Source: an uncultured Granulosicoccus sp.
GTDB taxonomy: Bacteria > Pseudomonadota > Gammaproteobacteria > Granulosicoccales > Granulosicoccaceae
Length of the DNA: 64,000 nt
Direction of reading: 5' to 3'
Assembly (NCBI GenBank): GCA_947495035.1
Contig: CANLXI010000014.1
Coordinates: 1-64,000, forward strand
A program made the position numbers and the translations under genes. Of this stretch, positions 49,275 to 58,909 are shown piece after piece (position 1 is the first letter of the stretch; every line of letters begins with the position of its first letter). Below the pieces are notes generated by a model. The model ran no database searches and had not been told where the DNA came from. It was given only the letters and a program-made list of their open reading frames with translations.

Positions 49275-50132
49275 ATGAGCACTCCCTGTAGCGACCCCGT
49301 GGCCCTCGGGCTCTGGCATCCACTGGCTGCCATCGAGGATATTCCGCCATCGAGCGATCAGCACACCCGGCTACTGGGTCAAGCGCTTCGCTACCGCAAG
49401 GATGCCGGCAATCAGGTGGCGGTATTTGACGGAGATCGCCCCTTGCCGGTGACACAGGCCTACGGTTATGCCTGGACCTGTCTCGGCACGCCGGCCAGAC
49501 CGCTTTTCGATCTCCCTGAATACGCAGAACCTGACCGACGCAACGTCTGTGCGGCCACGGTGGGCGTTCGAGTCTCCGCACCCCGCGCCGTCGAGAATTT
49601 TCTGGACATGGGACATTTTCCGTTCGTGCATACCGGCATTCTGGGTGTCGAACCACACACCGAAGTGCGTGAGTACCGCGTTGAATTGAACGAGGAACGA
49701 GACGAGATTCTGGCCACCGAATGCATCTTCTATCAGCCCCAGGCCGCCGCAGGTGCCAGTGGTGGCATCATGGCCGACTACATCTATCGGGTACCGCACC
49801 CCTACTGCGGCGTCTTATACAAGTCCTGCCCCACGGACGAATCCCGCCTGGATGTCATCGCCCTGTTTCTGCAGCCGGTGGATGAAGAAACCGTCCGGGC
49901 CCACGCCCTGGTCAGTGTCATCGACAGCCAGAGCAGTGATCTGGACATTCGTCTGTTCCAGCAGACCATCTTCGGCCAGGACAAACCCATTCTGGAGAAC
50001 CAGCTACCCAAACGCCTGCCACTGGACCCCAGAGCCGAAACCCCCATTCGTGCCGACAAGGCGGCAATCGTCTATCGACGCTGGTTGCGCGCCAAGGGTC
50101 TGCAATACGGGGTCATCCCGGCGGCGGCCTGA
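49275..50132 (+). CDS. Rieske-less mononuclear-iron oxygenase subunit (NdmC-like)
   Basis: 285 residues. The catalytic domain of aromatic-ring/N-demethylase oxygenases is visible at ENFLDMGHFPFVHTGILG (about residue 101), with the Asp and the two iron-ligand His in the normal spacing. The first 100 residues look like the end of a Rieske domain (LGLWHPLAAIEDIPPS, YGYAWTCLGTPARPL) but hold no C-x-H...C-x-x-H cluster ligands. This is the layout of NdmC, the N7-demethylase subunit that depends on the Rieske cluster of NdmD and the GST-like NdmE. All three partners are adjacent here. The reaction would remove an N-methyl group as formaldehyde from a methylated purine. The substrate assignment is inference from family and context. 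Confidence 0.78.
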   Translation: MSTPCSDPVALGLWHPLAAIEDIPPSSDQHTRLLGQALRYRKDAGNQVAVFDGDRPLPVTQAYGYAWTCLGTPARPLFDLPEYAEPDRRNVCAATVGVRVSAPRAVENFLDMGHFPFVHTGILGVEPHTEVREYRVELNEERDEILATECIFYQPQAAAGASGGIMADYIYRVPHPYCGVLYKSCPTDESRLDVIALFLQPVDEETVRAHALVSVIDSQSSDLDIRLFQQTIFGQDKPILENQLPKRLPLDPRAETPIRADKAAIVYRRWLRAKGLQYGVIPAAA

Positions 50133-50190
50133 GCCCTCGACTGAACCCTCCAGCCGCGCGCCGCAAGCGCCGCAGTCAGGCTGTCGAACC

Positions 50191-50221
50191 GAATCTGTCG
50201 TGCCGGATCGACGACAGATTC
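50191..50221 (+). promoter_or_regulatory. Perfect hairpin between the ndmC-like and ndmD-like genes
   Basis: GAATCTGTCGT (50191-50201) and ACGACAGATTC (50211-50221) form an 11-bp perfect stem with a 9-base loop, in the 187-bp gap between two genes that should be expressed together. It may be a partial terminator or processing site that sets subunit ratios. Confidence 0.5.
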
Positions 50222-50319
50222 CCATTGATTCAGGCGCCGATTTCTGGTTACCTAGATAGCTGTTCGAGAATTTCCCGAACCCGCCAAACTACCCGGAACA
50301 TGCTCCAATTCAGTGCCGT

Positions 50320-52131
50320 ATGATCGATCTTGAAGCAGCTCGTTATCTCTGGCACCCGATTGCAGCATCATCGGATCTCGTGCCACGTCATGTCTTCCAT
50401 GCCCAGATTCTGGGACGGGAGCTGGCACTGTGGCGCGCCGACGACGACAACGTCAATGCCTGGGAGAATCGCTGCTTGCATCGCGGCGTGCGACTCTCCA
50501 TTGGCATCAACGATGGTACCGAACTGCTGTGTCAGTATCACGGCTGGCGCTACGCCAATCGCACCGCGGGCTGTACCTACATACCGGCTCATCCGGCGGA
50601 TGCTCCAGCGCGTACCATCTGCAACAACACCTACCCGGCGATGGAGCAATACGGTCTGGTCTGGAGCGGTGAGTCGCCCGAGGGCCCATTGCCGGTGCTC
50701 TCCACCGTGGACACCTCCTTTTTCACGCCACTACGCGCGGTCACCGTCAATGCCGCCAGTCAGGACCTGCTGCTGCCTCTGATCCAGGGCTACACAGCCC
50801 AGTTACCGGCAACAGGTGACAGCAGTCCGCGTTATGGTGCCGACACACCGGATGGCTTCACCATCATCCTGCGTGTCGCTGACCGAAGCCAGTCCGGGTC
50901 GACGCCTGTTCCCGATATCGCCTTCTTCCTGCAACCGGTCGACGCCGCCCGTACCACCATCCGCGGCATTCTGTGCGGCATCGATGAACACAACACGGAT
51001 TCGCAGACGTTGAACGACCTGTTGCGATTTCACAATCGTCTGTTGTGCAACATCCGAGACCAACTGGAAAGCATGCTGGCAGATGAATCGACGCCCGCCC
51101 CCTGGATACCGATCATTCCCTCGGTCAGCGAAAATCAGGCGTCACTACCTGCATTGAGCCATTCCGGCGACAGCACCCCTCTGCGTGTACGTGTCGCGTG
51201 CATCGAATCGGTAAGTCCGAGCGTCCGCCAATTTCGGTTCGAGCCGCTGGGCGATCTGCCGGAGTCGCAGCTACCAAATGCGCAACCCGGCGCTCATATC
51301 GACGTACAGCTGCCCAACGGCCTGGTTCGTCAGTACTCTCTCATCAACGGACCGGGAGAAACCGATCACTACGCCATCGCCGTCAAGCGCGAGGCCAGCT
51401 CCGGTGGCGGCTCACAGGCGCTGCACGAGCATCTGCGAGTCGGCGACCTGCTGGCTACCTCCGTACCCCGCAACAATTTCACCCTGCGACGCGATGCCGA
51501 GCACACCCACCTGATTGCCGGCGGTATCGGCCTGACGCCACTGCTGGCCATGGCCAGAGCCTTGCACCACATGGGACGCGCCTACACGCTGCACCACTTT
51601 GCGGCTCAGGAATCCGAGCTTCTGTTCCGGTCGGAGCTGCTGGCCATGAGCGGTGAGTACCAATGCCATGTCGGCCTGACGCCCTCGCAGACGGCCACCA
51701 GGCTGGAAGAACTACTCGCCACGCCGGACGCGCACCAGCATCTGTACCTGTGTGGTCCTGCGCCCATGCTGCAATGCGCGCGCGACACAGCCGCTGCTTG
51801 CCAATGGCCCGAACGCAATGTGCATTTCGAGTATTTCAGCAATCCGGAGGCACGTGATGATTCATTGGCATTCGAGGTGGACCTGGCTCGCTCCGGTCTG
51901 AGCCTGAACGTGCCAGCCGGGCAGAGTCTGTTGAGCGTGTTACGCGAAAACGGCGTCACCCTGCCTTCGTCCTGTGAACAGGGCGCTTGCGGCACCTGCC
52001 GCGTCGCCGTGCTCGACGGCACGCCGGATCATCAGGATGTCTACCTGAGCGAGACCGAGAAGGCGCGTGGGGATTGCCTGATGAGCTGCGTATCCCGCGC
52101 CCGTTCGCAGAAGCTGACCCTGGACCTGTAG
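50320..52131 (+). CDS. Rieske - FNR - 2Fe-2S fusion reductase (NdmD-like)
   Basis: 603 residues, close to NdmD. The N-terminal Rieske domain has CLHRG and CQYHGW (about residues 49-71). A middle region of about 200 residues resembles a decayed oxygenase domain. A flavin/NAD reductase follows (RQYSLINGP for flavin binding about 330; AGGIGLTPLLAMARAL; YLCGPAPMLQCA) and then a plant-type ferredoxin with cysteines in SSCEQGACGTC and a later CLMSC. It takes electrons from NAD(P)H and, through its own Rieske cluster, supplies the Rieske-less oxygenase encoded just upstream. This architecture is characteristic of the NdmD reductase of methylxanthine degraders. Confidence 0.87.
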   Translation: MIDLEAARYLWHPIAASSDLVPRHVFHAQILGRELALWRADDDNVNAWENRCLHRGVRLSIGINDGTELLCQYHGWRYANRTAGCTYIPAHPADAPARTICNNTYPAMEQYGLVWSGESPEGPLPVLSTVDTSFFTPLRAVTVNAASQDLLLPLIQGYTAQLPATGDSSPRYGADTPDGFTIILRVADRSQSGSTPVPDIAFFLQPVDAARTTIRGILCGIDEHNTDSQTLNDLLRFHNRLLCNIRDQLESMLADESTPAPWIPIIPSVSENQASLPALSHSGDSTPLRVRVACIESVSPSVRQFRFEPLGDLPESQLPNAQPGAHIDVQLPNGLVRQYSLINGPGETDHYAIAVKREASSGGGSQALHEHLRVGDLLATSVPRNNFTLRRDAEHTHLIAGGIGLTPLLAMARALHHMGRAYTLHHFAAQESELLFRSELLAMSGEYQCHVGLTPSQTATRLEELLATPDAHQHLYLCGPAPMLQCARDTAAACQWPERNVHFEYFSNPEARDDSLAFEVDLARSGLSLNVPAGQSLLSVLRENGVTLPSSCEQGACGTCRVAVLDGTPDHQDVYLSETEKARGDCLMSCVSRARSQKLTLDL

Positions 52132-52167
52132 CCACACCATGCACGATACCCTGCAACAATCGCCCTC

Positions 52168-52809
52168 ATGATGACACTGTACGACTACGAACTCTCGGGC
52201 AATTGCTACAAGATCCGGCTGTTGCTGAGCATGCTGGGCATCCGTCATGAGAAGCACGCCATCGAGTTCTACCCGGCAGCAGAGCATCGCCGGGAAGCGT
52301 TTCTGGCCATCAACCCGCTGGGCGAGTTGCCGGTGCTTCAGGATGGTGACCTGACCCTGCGTGATTCCCAGGCCATCCTCGTCTATCTGGCCACCGAATA
52401 CGATACCGGGGGCAACTGGTATCCCCTGCTGGAACCGCGAACACTGGCGACGGTCACGCAATGGCTGTGCTTCGCCAATGCAATCACTACCTCGGCCGGC
52501 GGTGCCCGGCTGGCCGATGGCTTCTTCCATCCACTGGATGCCGATGCCTGCCGGAGCGCAGCACACCGCCTGTTTCGTGTGCTCGATGAGCACCTGTGGT
52601 TTCAGGAACGGGAGCGGCAGGACTGGATCGCGACCGCCTCCTCTCCCAGCATTGCCGATATCGCCTGCTTTCCCTACATCATGCTGTCCGAAGAAGGCGG
52701 TATCTCTCGCATCGACTACCCGGCGATCCGTCGCTGGACCGACCGTGTGAAACGCATTCCGGGCTTCGTCGTCATGCCGGGTGTGTTCCCGGCAGGACCC
52801 GGCCTTTGA
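52168..52809 (+). CDS. Glutathione S-transferase-fold protein (NdmE-like)
   Basis: 213 residues; the start may be this ATG or the next codon. The thioredoxin-fold half starts MTLYDYELSGNCYKIRLLLSMLGI and contains the cis-Pro and SNAIL-type region LGELPVLQDGDLTLRDSQAILVYLA; the helical half includes ADIACFPYIMLSEEGG. In the NdmCDE complex a GST-like protein is a structural partner of NdmC, and this gene occupies the matching place. It could also be an ordinary glutathione transferase, but linkage to the oxygenase and reductase makes the partner role more likely. The stop overlaps the TTG start of the next ABC gene. Confidence 0.82.
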   Translation: MMTLYDYELSGNCYKIRLLLSMLGIRHEKHAIEFYPAAEHRREAFLAINPLGELPVLQDGDLTLRDSQAILVYLATEYDTGGNWYPLLEPRTLATVTQWLCFANAITTSAGGARLADGFFHPLDADACRSAAHRLFRVLDEHLWFQERERQDWIATASSPSIADIACFPYIMLSEEGGISRIDYPAIRRWTDRVKRIPGFVVMPGVFPAGPGL

Positions 52810-54335
52810 GCGCGCTGCTGCGCCTGCGGGGGATCACCAAGGTCTATCCCGCTGTGGTTGCCAGCGATCGTATCGACCTGGATATCCAGCCCGGAGAGAT
52901 CCACGCCATTCTGGGTGAAAACGGTGCTGGAAAATCCACCCTGATGAAACTCATCTACGGTGTCAGCCAGCCGGATGAGGGCGAGATCCAGTGGCAGGGT
53001 CAGACCGTGCATATCAAGAGTCCTGCACAGGCACGACAGCTCGGTATCGGCATGGTGTTCCAGCATTTTTCCCTGTTCGAGTCATTGACGGTTGCCCAGA
53101 ACATTTCCCTGGCCGTGAAAGGCTCCATTCGACAGCTCTCGGCGCGCGTCGAGGAAACCGGAGCCAGGTTCGGTCTGCCGATCAAGGCCGACACGGTCGT
53201 GCACTCCCTGTCGGTGGGCGAACGGCAACGGGTAGAGATCATTCGCTGCATTCTGCAGAATCCGAAACTGCTCATCATGGATGAACCGACCTCCGTTCTT
53301 CCGCCCCAGGGTGTTCAGCAGCTGTTCGAAACCCTGCGCAGACTGCGGGATGAGGGTTGCAGTATTCTCTATATCAGTCACAAGCTCGAGGAAATCCGCC
53401 AATTGTGCGACAAGGCCACGGTACTGCGAGCCGGCCGGGTTGTGGCCAGTACCGATCCGGCCAGTCACAGCAATGAGTCGCTGGCCAACCTGATGATCGG
53501 TCGCGCCATCGAACCGCCACCCCATGCACCGGCCAATGCCGGGGACGCCAACCGACTGCTGATACAGTCACTCGACCATGTACCGACCGACCCATTCGGC
53601 ACCGTTCTGAAAGGCATTTCCCTGCGCGTTTCACCCGGTGAGATAGTCGGTATTGCCGGTGTCTCCGGTAATGGTCAGAACGAACTGATGCGACTGGTCT
53701 CCGGTGAGGAACTGCACAGCATCCACCATGCCGGCGAACTGCGCATCGACGACACCCGCGTCGACCGGCTCGACCCACTGCAACGCCGGGCGAAGGGTCT
53801 GGGCTTTGTTCCCGAAGAACGGCTTGGCCGAGGCGCCGTGCCCGAACTCAGTCTGTCACTCAATGGCCTGTTGACCGCCTACCGTCACGGCCTCACCCGG
53901 TTGGGCATGATCCGCTTCGGTGCTGCACGCAAGTTTGCCCGCCAGTGCATCAGCAACCACGATGTGCGCTGTGGCGGTGAACAGTCACTGGCAGGCAGTC
54001 TGTCGGGCGGCAATCTGCAGAAGTTCATCGTCGGTCGGGAGATTGCCTTGCAACCGAGCCTGCTGGTCCTGTCGCAGCCCACCTGGGGGATGGATGTGGG
54101 CGCTGCAAGCAATATTCGTCGTGCCCTGCTGCAACTGCGGGACAGTGGTGCCGCCGTGCTGGTGGTCTCCGAGGAACTGGAAGAACTGTTCGAGATCAGC
54201 GATCGGCTGTATGTCATGTTCGATGGTCATCTGTCGCCCTCTCTCACCACGCGAGATACCAGTACCACGCAGATCGGCCGCTGGATGAGCGGTGAATTCC
54301 TGCAAGAGACGATTACCGGAGCCTCTGATCACTGA
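52806..54335 (+). CDS. ABC importer ATPase with two nucleotide-binding domains (purine/nucleoside type)
   Basis: 509 residues from the TTG at 52806, which overlaps the GST-like gene stop (TTGA); longer frames lie inside that gene. The first nucleotide-binding domain is intact (GENGAGKST, LSVGERQRVEI, LLIMDEPTSVL). The second is degenerate at Walker A (GVSGNGQNE) and Walker B (LLVLSQPTWGMDVG), as usual for the BMP-type nucleoside importers (YufO/NupA). It energises two permeases encoded next, each with one-base start overlaps. Confidence 0.92.
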   Translation: MSALLRLRGITKVYPAVVASDRIDLDIQPGEIHAILGENGAGKSTLMKLIYGVSQPDEGEIQWQGQTVHIKSPAQARQLGIGMVFQHFSLFESLTVAQNISLAVKGSIRQLSARVEETGARFGLPIKADTVVHSLSVGERQRVEIIRCILQNPKLLIMDEPTSVLPPQGVQQLFETLRRLRDEGCSILYISHKLEEIRQLCDKATVLRAGRVVASTDPASHSNESLANLMIGRAIEPPPHAPANAGDANRLLIQSLDHVPTDPFGTVLKGISLRVSPGEIVGIAGVSGNGQNELMRLVSGEELHSIHHAGELRIDDTRVDRLDPLQRRAKGLGFVPEERLGRGAVPELSLSLNGLLTAYRHGLTRLGMIRFGAARKFARQCISNHDVRCGGEQSLAGSLSGGNLQKFIVGREIALQPSLLVLSQPTWGMDVGAASNIRRALLQLRDSGAAVLVVSEELEELFEISDRLYVMFDGHLSPSLTTRDTSTTQIGRWMSGEFLQETITGASDH

Positions 54336-55402
54336 TGGCCTATCGACTCGTTGCACGAACAGAGACCTCCTTGCGTGCCCAGCTGCTGGTGCCACTGGCA
54401 GCGATCACCCTGACCCTGCTGGCCGGTTCCGTATTGTTCAGCCTGCTGGGCAAGAGCTCTCTGGCAGCCTTTCATGCCTTCTTCATCGAACCGCTGAGCA
54501 CACGCTACGGCATCGGGGAGGTCCTTCTCAAGACTGGCCCACTGCTGCTGATTGCCCAGGGTCTGGCCATCGGTTTCCGGGCACGCGTCTGGAATATCGG
54601 CGCCGAGGGTCAGCTGCTGGCCGGTGCCATGGCAGCGTCGGCTCTCGCCTTGCATTTTGACTCCACGGAATCTGTCTGGCTGCTGCCAGCCATGGTGTGC
54701 ATCGGCACTCTTGCGGGTGCCGCCTGGGCAGGTATCGCCGCCTGGCTACGCACCTCGTACAACGCCAACGAGATTCTGGTGACCTTCATGTTGTCGAGCA
54801 TTGCACTGCAATTGCTCTATTACCTGGTCAGCGGTCCATTGCGCGATCCAATGGGATTGAGCTTTCCGCAATCGGCCCTGTTCAGTGATGCGGCCATGTT
54901 TGCACCACTGCTGGAGCACACCCGGGTCAACAACTCTCTCTACCTGTCCTTCGGCGCCACGATCCTTGCCTGGATCTTCGTCCAGCGCAGCCTGTCCGGC
55001 TACAAGCTGCTGATCGGTGGGCTGGCACCCCAGGCTGCCCGCTATGCCGGTTTTTCCGAGAAGAAGGCCGTCTGGCTGGGATTGCTGATCGGGGGAGCTG
55101 CCGCCGGCATGGCCGGTGTGGGCGAGGTGGCAGGTCCGCTGGGTCTGCTGCAGCGAAGCATCTCACCCGGCTACGGCTTCGCGGCGATCATCGTTGCCTT
55201 TCTGGGAGGCTTGCATCCGGTTGGCATTGTATTCGCCGCCTTCTTCATGGCCCTGATCTATGTTGGCGGGGACATGTCGCTGGTATCAGTGGGTCTGCCC
55301 AACTCTTCTGCCACCATCTTTCAGGGCATGCTGCTGGTCTTCTATCTCGCCTGCTACCTGTTTGCCAATCACCGCCTGCAGAAAGTGGAGATCAGACACT
55401 GA
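54335..55402 (+). CDS. ABC importer permease 1 (BMP/nucleoside type)
   Basis: 355 residues, start overlapping the ATPase stop by one base (TGATG). About ten hydrophobic segments. The family stretch is LIAQGLAIGFRARVWNIGAEGQLLAGA (about 70) and SYNANEILVTFMLSSIAL, with GGAAAGMAGVGEVAGPLG in the coupling region, as in YufP-like permeases. Confidence 0.92.
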   Translation: MAYRLVARTETSLRAQLLVPLAAITLTLLAGSVLFSLLGKSSLAAFHAFFIEPLSTRYGIGEVLLKTGPLLLIAQGLAIGFRARVWNIGAEGQLLAGAMAASALALHFDSTESVWLLPAMVCIGTLAGAAWAGIAAWLRTSYNANEILVTFMLSSIALQLLYYLVSGPLRDPMGLSFPQSALFSDAAMFAPLLEHTRVNNSLYLSFGATILAWIFVQRSLSGYKLLIGGLAPQAARYAGFSEKKAVWLGLLIGGAAAGMAGVGEVAGPLGLLQRSISPGYGFAAIIVAFLGGLHPVGIVFAAFFMALIYVGGDMSLVSVGLPNSSATIFQGMLLVFYLACYLFANHRLQKVEIRH

Positions 55403-56325
55403 TGCTCGACTCCCTCATATTCCTGCTCGCCGGCACCCTGGCGGCGGCCACTCCCCTGCTGTTCGCTGCCATGGGTGAAGCCGTGGTCGAAAAGGCCGGT
55501 GTACTGAATCTCAGCATCGAAGGCATGATGGCCATCGGTGCAGCCACCGGTTTTGCCGTGACCACAGCCAGCGGTTCCTACATCGGTGGTTTTGCCATGG
55601 CCGCGTTGGGCAGCGCCATCCTGTCATCGGTGTTTGCGATACTGGTTCTGTTCTTTCTGGCCAACCAGGTGGCAGCCGGATTGGCTGTCGGCATACTCGG
55701 TCTCGGCTTTTCCGTGCTCATCGGCAAGAACCACGAAGGTCAGACCATCAAGGCCATCTCGGATCTGGATATGGGCTATCTGGCCGAACTGCCATTTTTC
55801 GGTGATGTACTGTTTTCCCACGATCCCATGCTCTATGTGGGTATCGGCTTGATCTTTCTGGTGTGGTGGGTGCTGAGCCATACACGGCTCGGCCTGATCA
55901 TTCGCGCCGTGGGTGAATCGCCCGATGCCGCCAGTGCCATCGGCTATCCGGTCATTCTGATCCGCTTCCTGGCCATTCTGTTCGGCGGCGCCATGGCCGG
56001 TCTCGGTGGCGCCTATCTGACTCTGTCGTATACCCCTCTGTGGGCAGAAGGCCTGGTCGCCGGTCGCGGCTGGATTGTCGTGGCTCTGGTGGTGTTCGGC
56101 ATGTGGCGGCCTTTGCGTATTGCCGTTGGTGCCTATCTGTTCGGCGCTGTCTCTCTGCTGGAACTGTTCATACAAGGGCAGAGCTACTCCATCCCTTCGC
56201 AGCTGCTCTCCGCCTTGCCCTACATCATCACCATTGTCATTCTGGTCATCATGTCGCGCAACCCACGACTGATCCGACTGAACCATCCGGCCTCTCTGGG
56301 GCAGAGCTGGCATCGCAGTGCCTGA
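55402..56325 (+). CDS. ABC importer permease 2 (BMP/nucleoside type)
   Basis: 307 residues, one-base overlap with permease 1. About nine hydrophobic segments. EAVVEKAGVLNLSIEGMMAIGAATGF at the N-terminus and GGAMAGLGGAYLTLSY with WAEGLVAGRGWIVVALVVFGMW toward the C-terminus are typical of the YufQ-like second permease. Confidence 0.92.
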   Translation: MLDSLIFLLAGTLAAATPLLFAAMGEAVVEKAGVLNLSIEGMMAIGAATGFAVTTASGSYIGGFAMAALGSAILSSVFAILVLFFLANQVAAGLAVGILGLGFSVLIGKNHEGQTIKAISDLDMGYLAELPFFGDVLFSHDPMLYVGIGLIFLVWWVLSHTRLGLIIRAVGESPDAASAIGYPVILIRFLAILFGGAMAGLGGAYLTLSYTPLWAEGLVAGRGWIVVALVVFGMWRPLRIAVGAYLFGAVSLLELFIQGQSYSIPSQLLSALPYIITIVILVIMSRNPRLIRLNHPASLGQSWHRSA

Positions 56326-56378
56326 ACCTGCCACCGCTTGTATCACCGGCTTCTTTTTCCTTCACTGACAGGTAGACC

Positions 56379-57470
56379 ATGATCATGAAATTCCAGACAC
56401 GACCCTTGCGTAACGCCGCCCTGGCATTGGCGGCAACACTGACCCTGGGAACCGCACAGGCTCAGGAGACCTTCCGTATCGGTTATATCTACCCCTCACC
56501 GGCTGCCGACGTCGGCTGGGCCCACGAACTCGATGAAGGTCGCCGAGCCGTGGAAGAGCACTTCGGCGACAAGGTGGAGAGCATCATCGTCGAGAACATT
56601 CCGGATGGACCCGATGCCGCACGCATCATGAATCAACTGGCCGCACAAGGTGTGAACATGATGATGCTGGGCTCATTCGGCTACATGAACGACGGTCTGA
56701 AAACGGCGAAACGCTACCCGGACATCGACTTCATCCATGCCAGCGGCTACAAGACTCTCGAGAACATGGGCAACTTCCTGACGCGCAACCACGAGAGTGC
56801 CTATGTGTCAGGGATGGCAGCCGGTTACGTCACACAGTCGGGAGTCATCGGCATGGTCGCCTCTTACGCCATTCCCGAGGTCATCGGCATCATCAACGCC
56901 TTCACACTCGGCGCCCAGGAAGTCAATCCCGATATCAGCGTCAAGATCGTCTGGCTGAACTCCTGGTTCGACCCCAGCAAGGCACAGGAGTCAGCGCGCT
57001 CACTGATCGCACAGCAGTCCGATGTGATCTTTTCCATCTATCAGGACACCCCCTCGGTTGTAACCGTAGCCGAGGAAGAAGAGGTGTACGTGGTCAACAC
57101 CAGCTCCGACATGAAAGCCTACGCACCAAAGTACCTGCTGGCTTCCATGAAGGTCTCCTGGGGCGACTACTTCATCGAACAGGTACAGGCCTCCATGGAT
57201 GACAGTTTCACCGGCTCCTCGTTCTGGGGTGGCATGGCCGACAATGCCGTCAGCGTCGAATCCATCAGTGACGACCTCAGTGAAGAACAGCGCGCAGCAC
57301 TGGACGAGAGAATAGCGGCCATCACCGCCGGTGAATTCCAGCCGTTCGCCGGCCCTGTCGTGGGACAGGATGGCAAGGAAATCGTGGCCGCAGGCGACAC
57401 GCTCAGCGATGCGGACTTGCTGGGTATCAGCTGGCTGGTGCAGGGCATCGAAACCAGATTGCCGCAGTAA
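56379..57470 (+). CDS. BMP/PnrA-family substrate-binding protein
   Basis: 363 residues. The signal peptide ends GTAQAQ. The family pattern is FRIGYIYPSPAADVGWAHELDEGRRAVEEHFG, IVENIPDGPDAARIMNQLA, FIHASGYKT and VKIVWLNSWFDPSKAQESARSLI. PnrA/BmpA relatives bind purine nucleosides; several homologues beside Ndm-like or purine genes bind free purines. It lies 53 bp after permease 2 and 26 bp before guanine deaminase, supporting a purine ligand. Confidence 0.9.
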   Translation: MIMKFQTRPLRNAALALAATLTLGTAQAQETFRIGYIYPSPAADVGWAHELDEGRRAVEEHFGDKVESIIVENIPDGPDAARIMNQLAAQGVNMMMLGSFGYMNDGLKTAKRYPDIDFIHASGYKTLENMGNFLTRNHESAYVSGMAAGYVTQSGVIGMVASYAIPEVIGIINAFTLGAQEVNPDISVKIVWLNSWFDPSKAQESARSLIAQQSDVIFSIYQDTPSVVTVAEEEEVYVVNTSSDMKAYAPKYLLASMKVSWGDYFIEQVQASMDDSFTGSSFWGGMADNAVSVESISDDLSEEQRAALDERIAAITAGEFQPFAGPVVGQDGKEIVAAGDTLSDADLLGISWLVQGIETRLPQ

Positions 57471-57496
57471 GGGCATACACCACCAGAGACGGTCGA

Positions 57497-58909
57497 ATGA
57501 GACATTCCACGACACACTCGGAATCACCGATTGTCAGCTGGTATCGAGGACTGTTCATGCACATGCCGTGCATGGACAGTCTCGATGTTCTGGAAGAGAC
57601 TTTGATCGGGGTGGATCAGAACGGTACCATCGCATCGATCCTCTCCCCCACTGCAGACAACTATCAGCAGACACTGCAGATGGTTCGGCAGAACGGCAGC
57701 CTGCAGCAGATGACACCGCGTCAGCTGATGATTCCCGGCCTGACAGATCTGCATGTTCACGCGCCGCAGTGGCCTCAACTGGGAATGGCACTTCACCTGC
57801 CACTACAAGACTGGCTCGAACGCTACACCTTTCCGCTGGAGGCTCGCTACAGTGACCTCGACTTCGCCCGTCAGGTCTATGCCTCTCTGGTGAGCACCTT
57901 GCTGGCCAACGGCACCACCACGGCCATGTACTTTGCCACGCTGCACGAAGAAGCGACCGAACTGCTCGCCTCGACCTGCCTGGAACTGGGGCAGCGAGCC
58001 CATGTGGGCCGTGTGGCCATGGACCACGCCGGCCAATGCCCGGATTATTACCGCGACGCCGATGCACGAGCGGCCATCGCCGCCAGTGAACGCAGTATCC
58101 GTGCGATACGAGGACTCGACAACAATCGGTCTGCACTGGTCAAGCCGGTCATCACACCCCGCTTCATTCCCAGTTGCACCAATGAGCTGCTGACAGGGCT
58201 TGGTGAACTGGCGTCGGACACTCACTGTCATGTCCAGACACACTGCTCGGAGAGTGACTGGGAACACGATCATGTCCTGCAACGACTGGGCAAGAGCGAC
58301 ACACAGGCCCTCGCCGACTTCGGCCTGTTGACTCGGCATACGGTACTGGCACATTCGAATTTCATCAGCGACCACGACATGGCCCTGATCCATGAGGCTG
58401 GCGGTGGCATTGCCCACTGCCCCCTGTCCAACAGCTACTTCGCGAACAGTGTCTTTCCCCTGCGCAGAGCCCTGCAGAAGTCCCTGCGTGTCGGTCTGGG
58501 TACGGACATTGCCGGCGGTCACAGCGCATCCATGTTCGACAGTTGCCAGCATGCGGTAGCGGTCTCGCGTCTGCTGGAAAGCGGCGTGGATACTCGTCTG
58601 CCCACCACTGAGCGCGGAAGCAGCGCAAGCCGTATCGATTTTCTGGAAGCCTTTCATCTGGCAACTGCCGGCGGCGCAGAGGTGCTGGACAATCCGACAG
58701 GCTCTTTCCAGGTTGGCAGGCAGTTCGATGCTCTGCTGCTGGATCTGGACAATCCGGATAACCGACTGGATGAATTCCAGCATGCTGCCAGTTGGGAGGA
58801 TCTACTCGGCTGTATCATCCACAATGCACAGCCTTGCAATATGCAACAGGTATGGGTGGCAGGTCATTGCGTAGCCGCCGGTTCCGGCGACGGCTTCGCC
58901 AGATCCTGA
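57497..58909 (+). CDS. guaD: Guanine deaminase
   Basis: 470 residues, amidohydrolase fold. Zinc ligands are in PGLTDLHVHAPQWPQLG (about 78), the purine-site region includes GMALHLPLQDWLERYTFPLE, then HVQTHCSES, LAHSNFISDHDMALIHEAGGGIAHCPLSNSYF and the catalytic Asp in GLGTDIAGGHSASMF. It converts guanine to xanthine and ammonia. Some family members accept 7-methylguanine, which would give 7-methylxanthine, the classical NdmC substrate. It closes the plus-strand operon-like run. Confidence 0.93.
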   Translation: MRHSTTHSESPIVSWYRGLFMHMPCMDSLDVLEETLIGVDQNGTIASILSPTADNYQQTLQMVRQNGSLQQMTPRQLMIPGLTDLHVHAPQWPQLGMALHLPLQDWLERYTFPLEARYSDLDFARQVYASLVSTLLANGTTTAMYFATLHEEATELLASTCLELGQRAHVGRVAMDHAGQCPDYYRDADARAAIAASERSIRAIRGLDNNRSALVKPVITPRFIPSCTNELLTGLGELASDTHCHVQTHCSESDWEHDHVLQRLGKSDTQALADFGLLTRHTVLAHSNFISDHDMALIHEAGGGIAHCPLSNSYFANSVFPLRRALQKSLRVGLGTDIAGGHSASMFDSCQHAVAVSRLLESGVDTRLPTTERGSSASRIDFLEAFHLATAGGAEVLDNPTGSFQVGRQFDALLLDLDNPDNRLDEFQHAASWEDLLGCIIHNAQPCNMQQVWVAGHCVAAGSGDGFARS

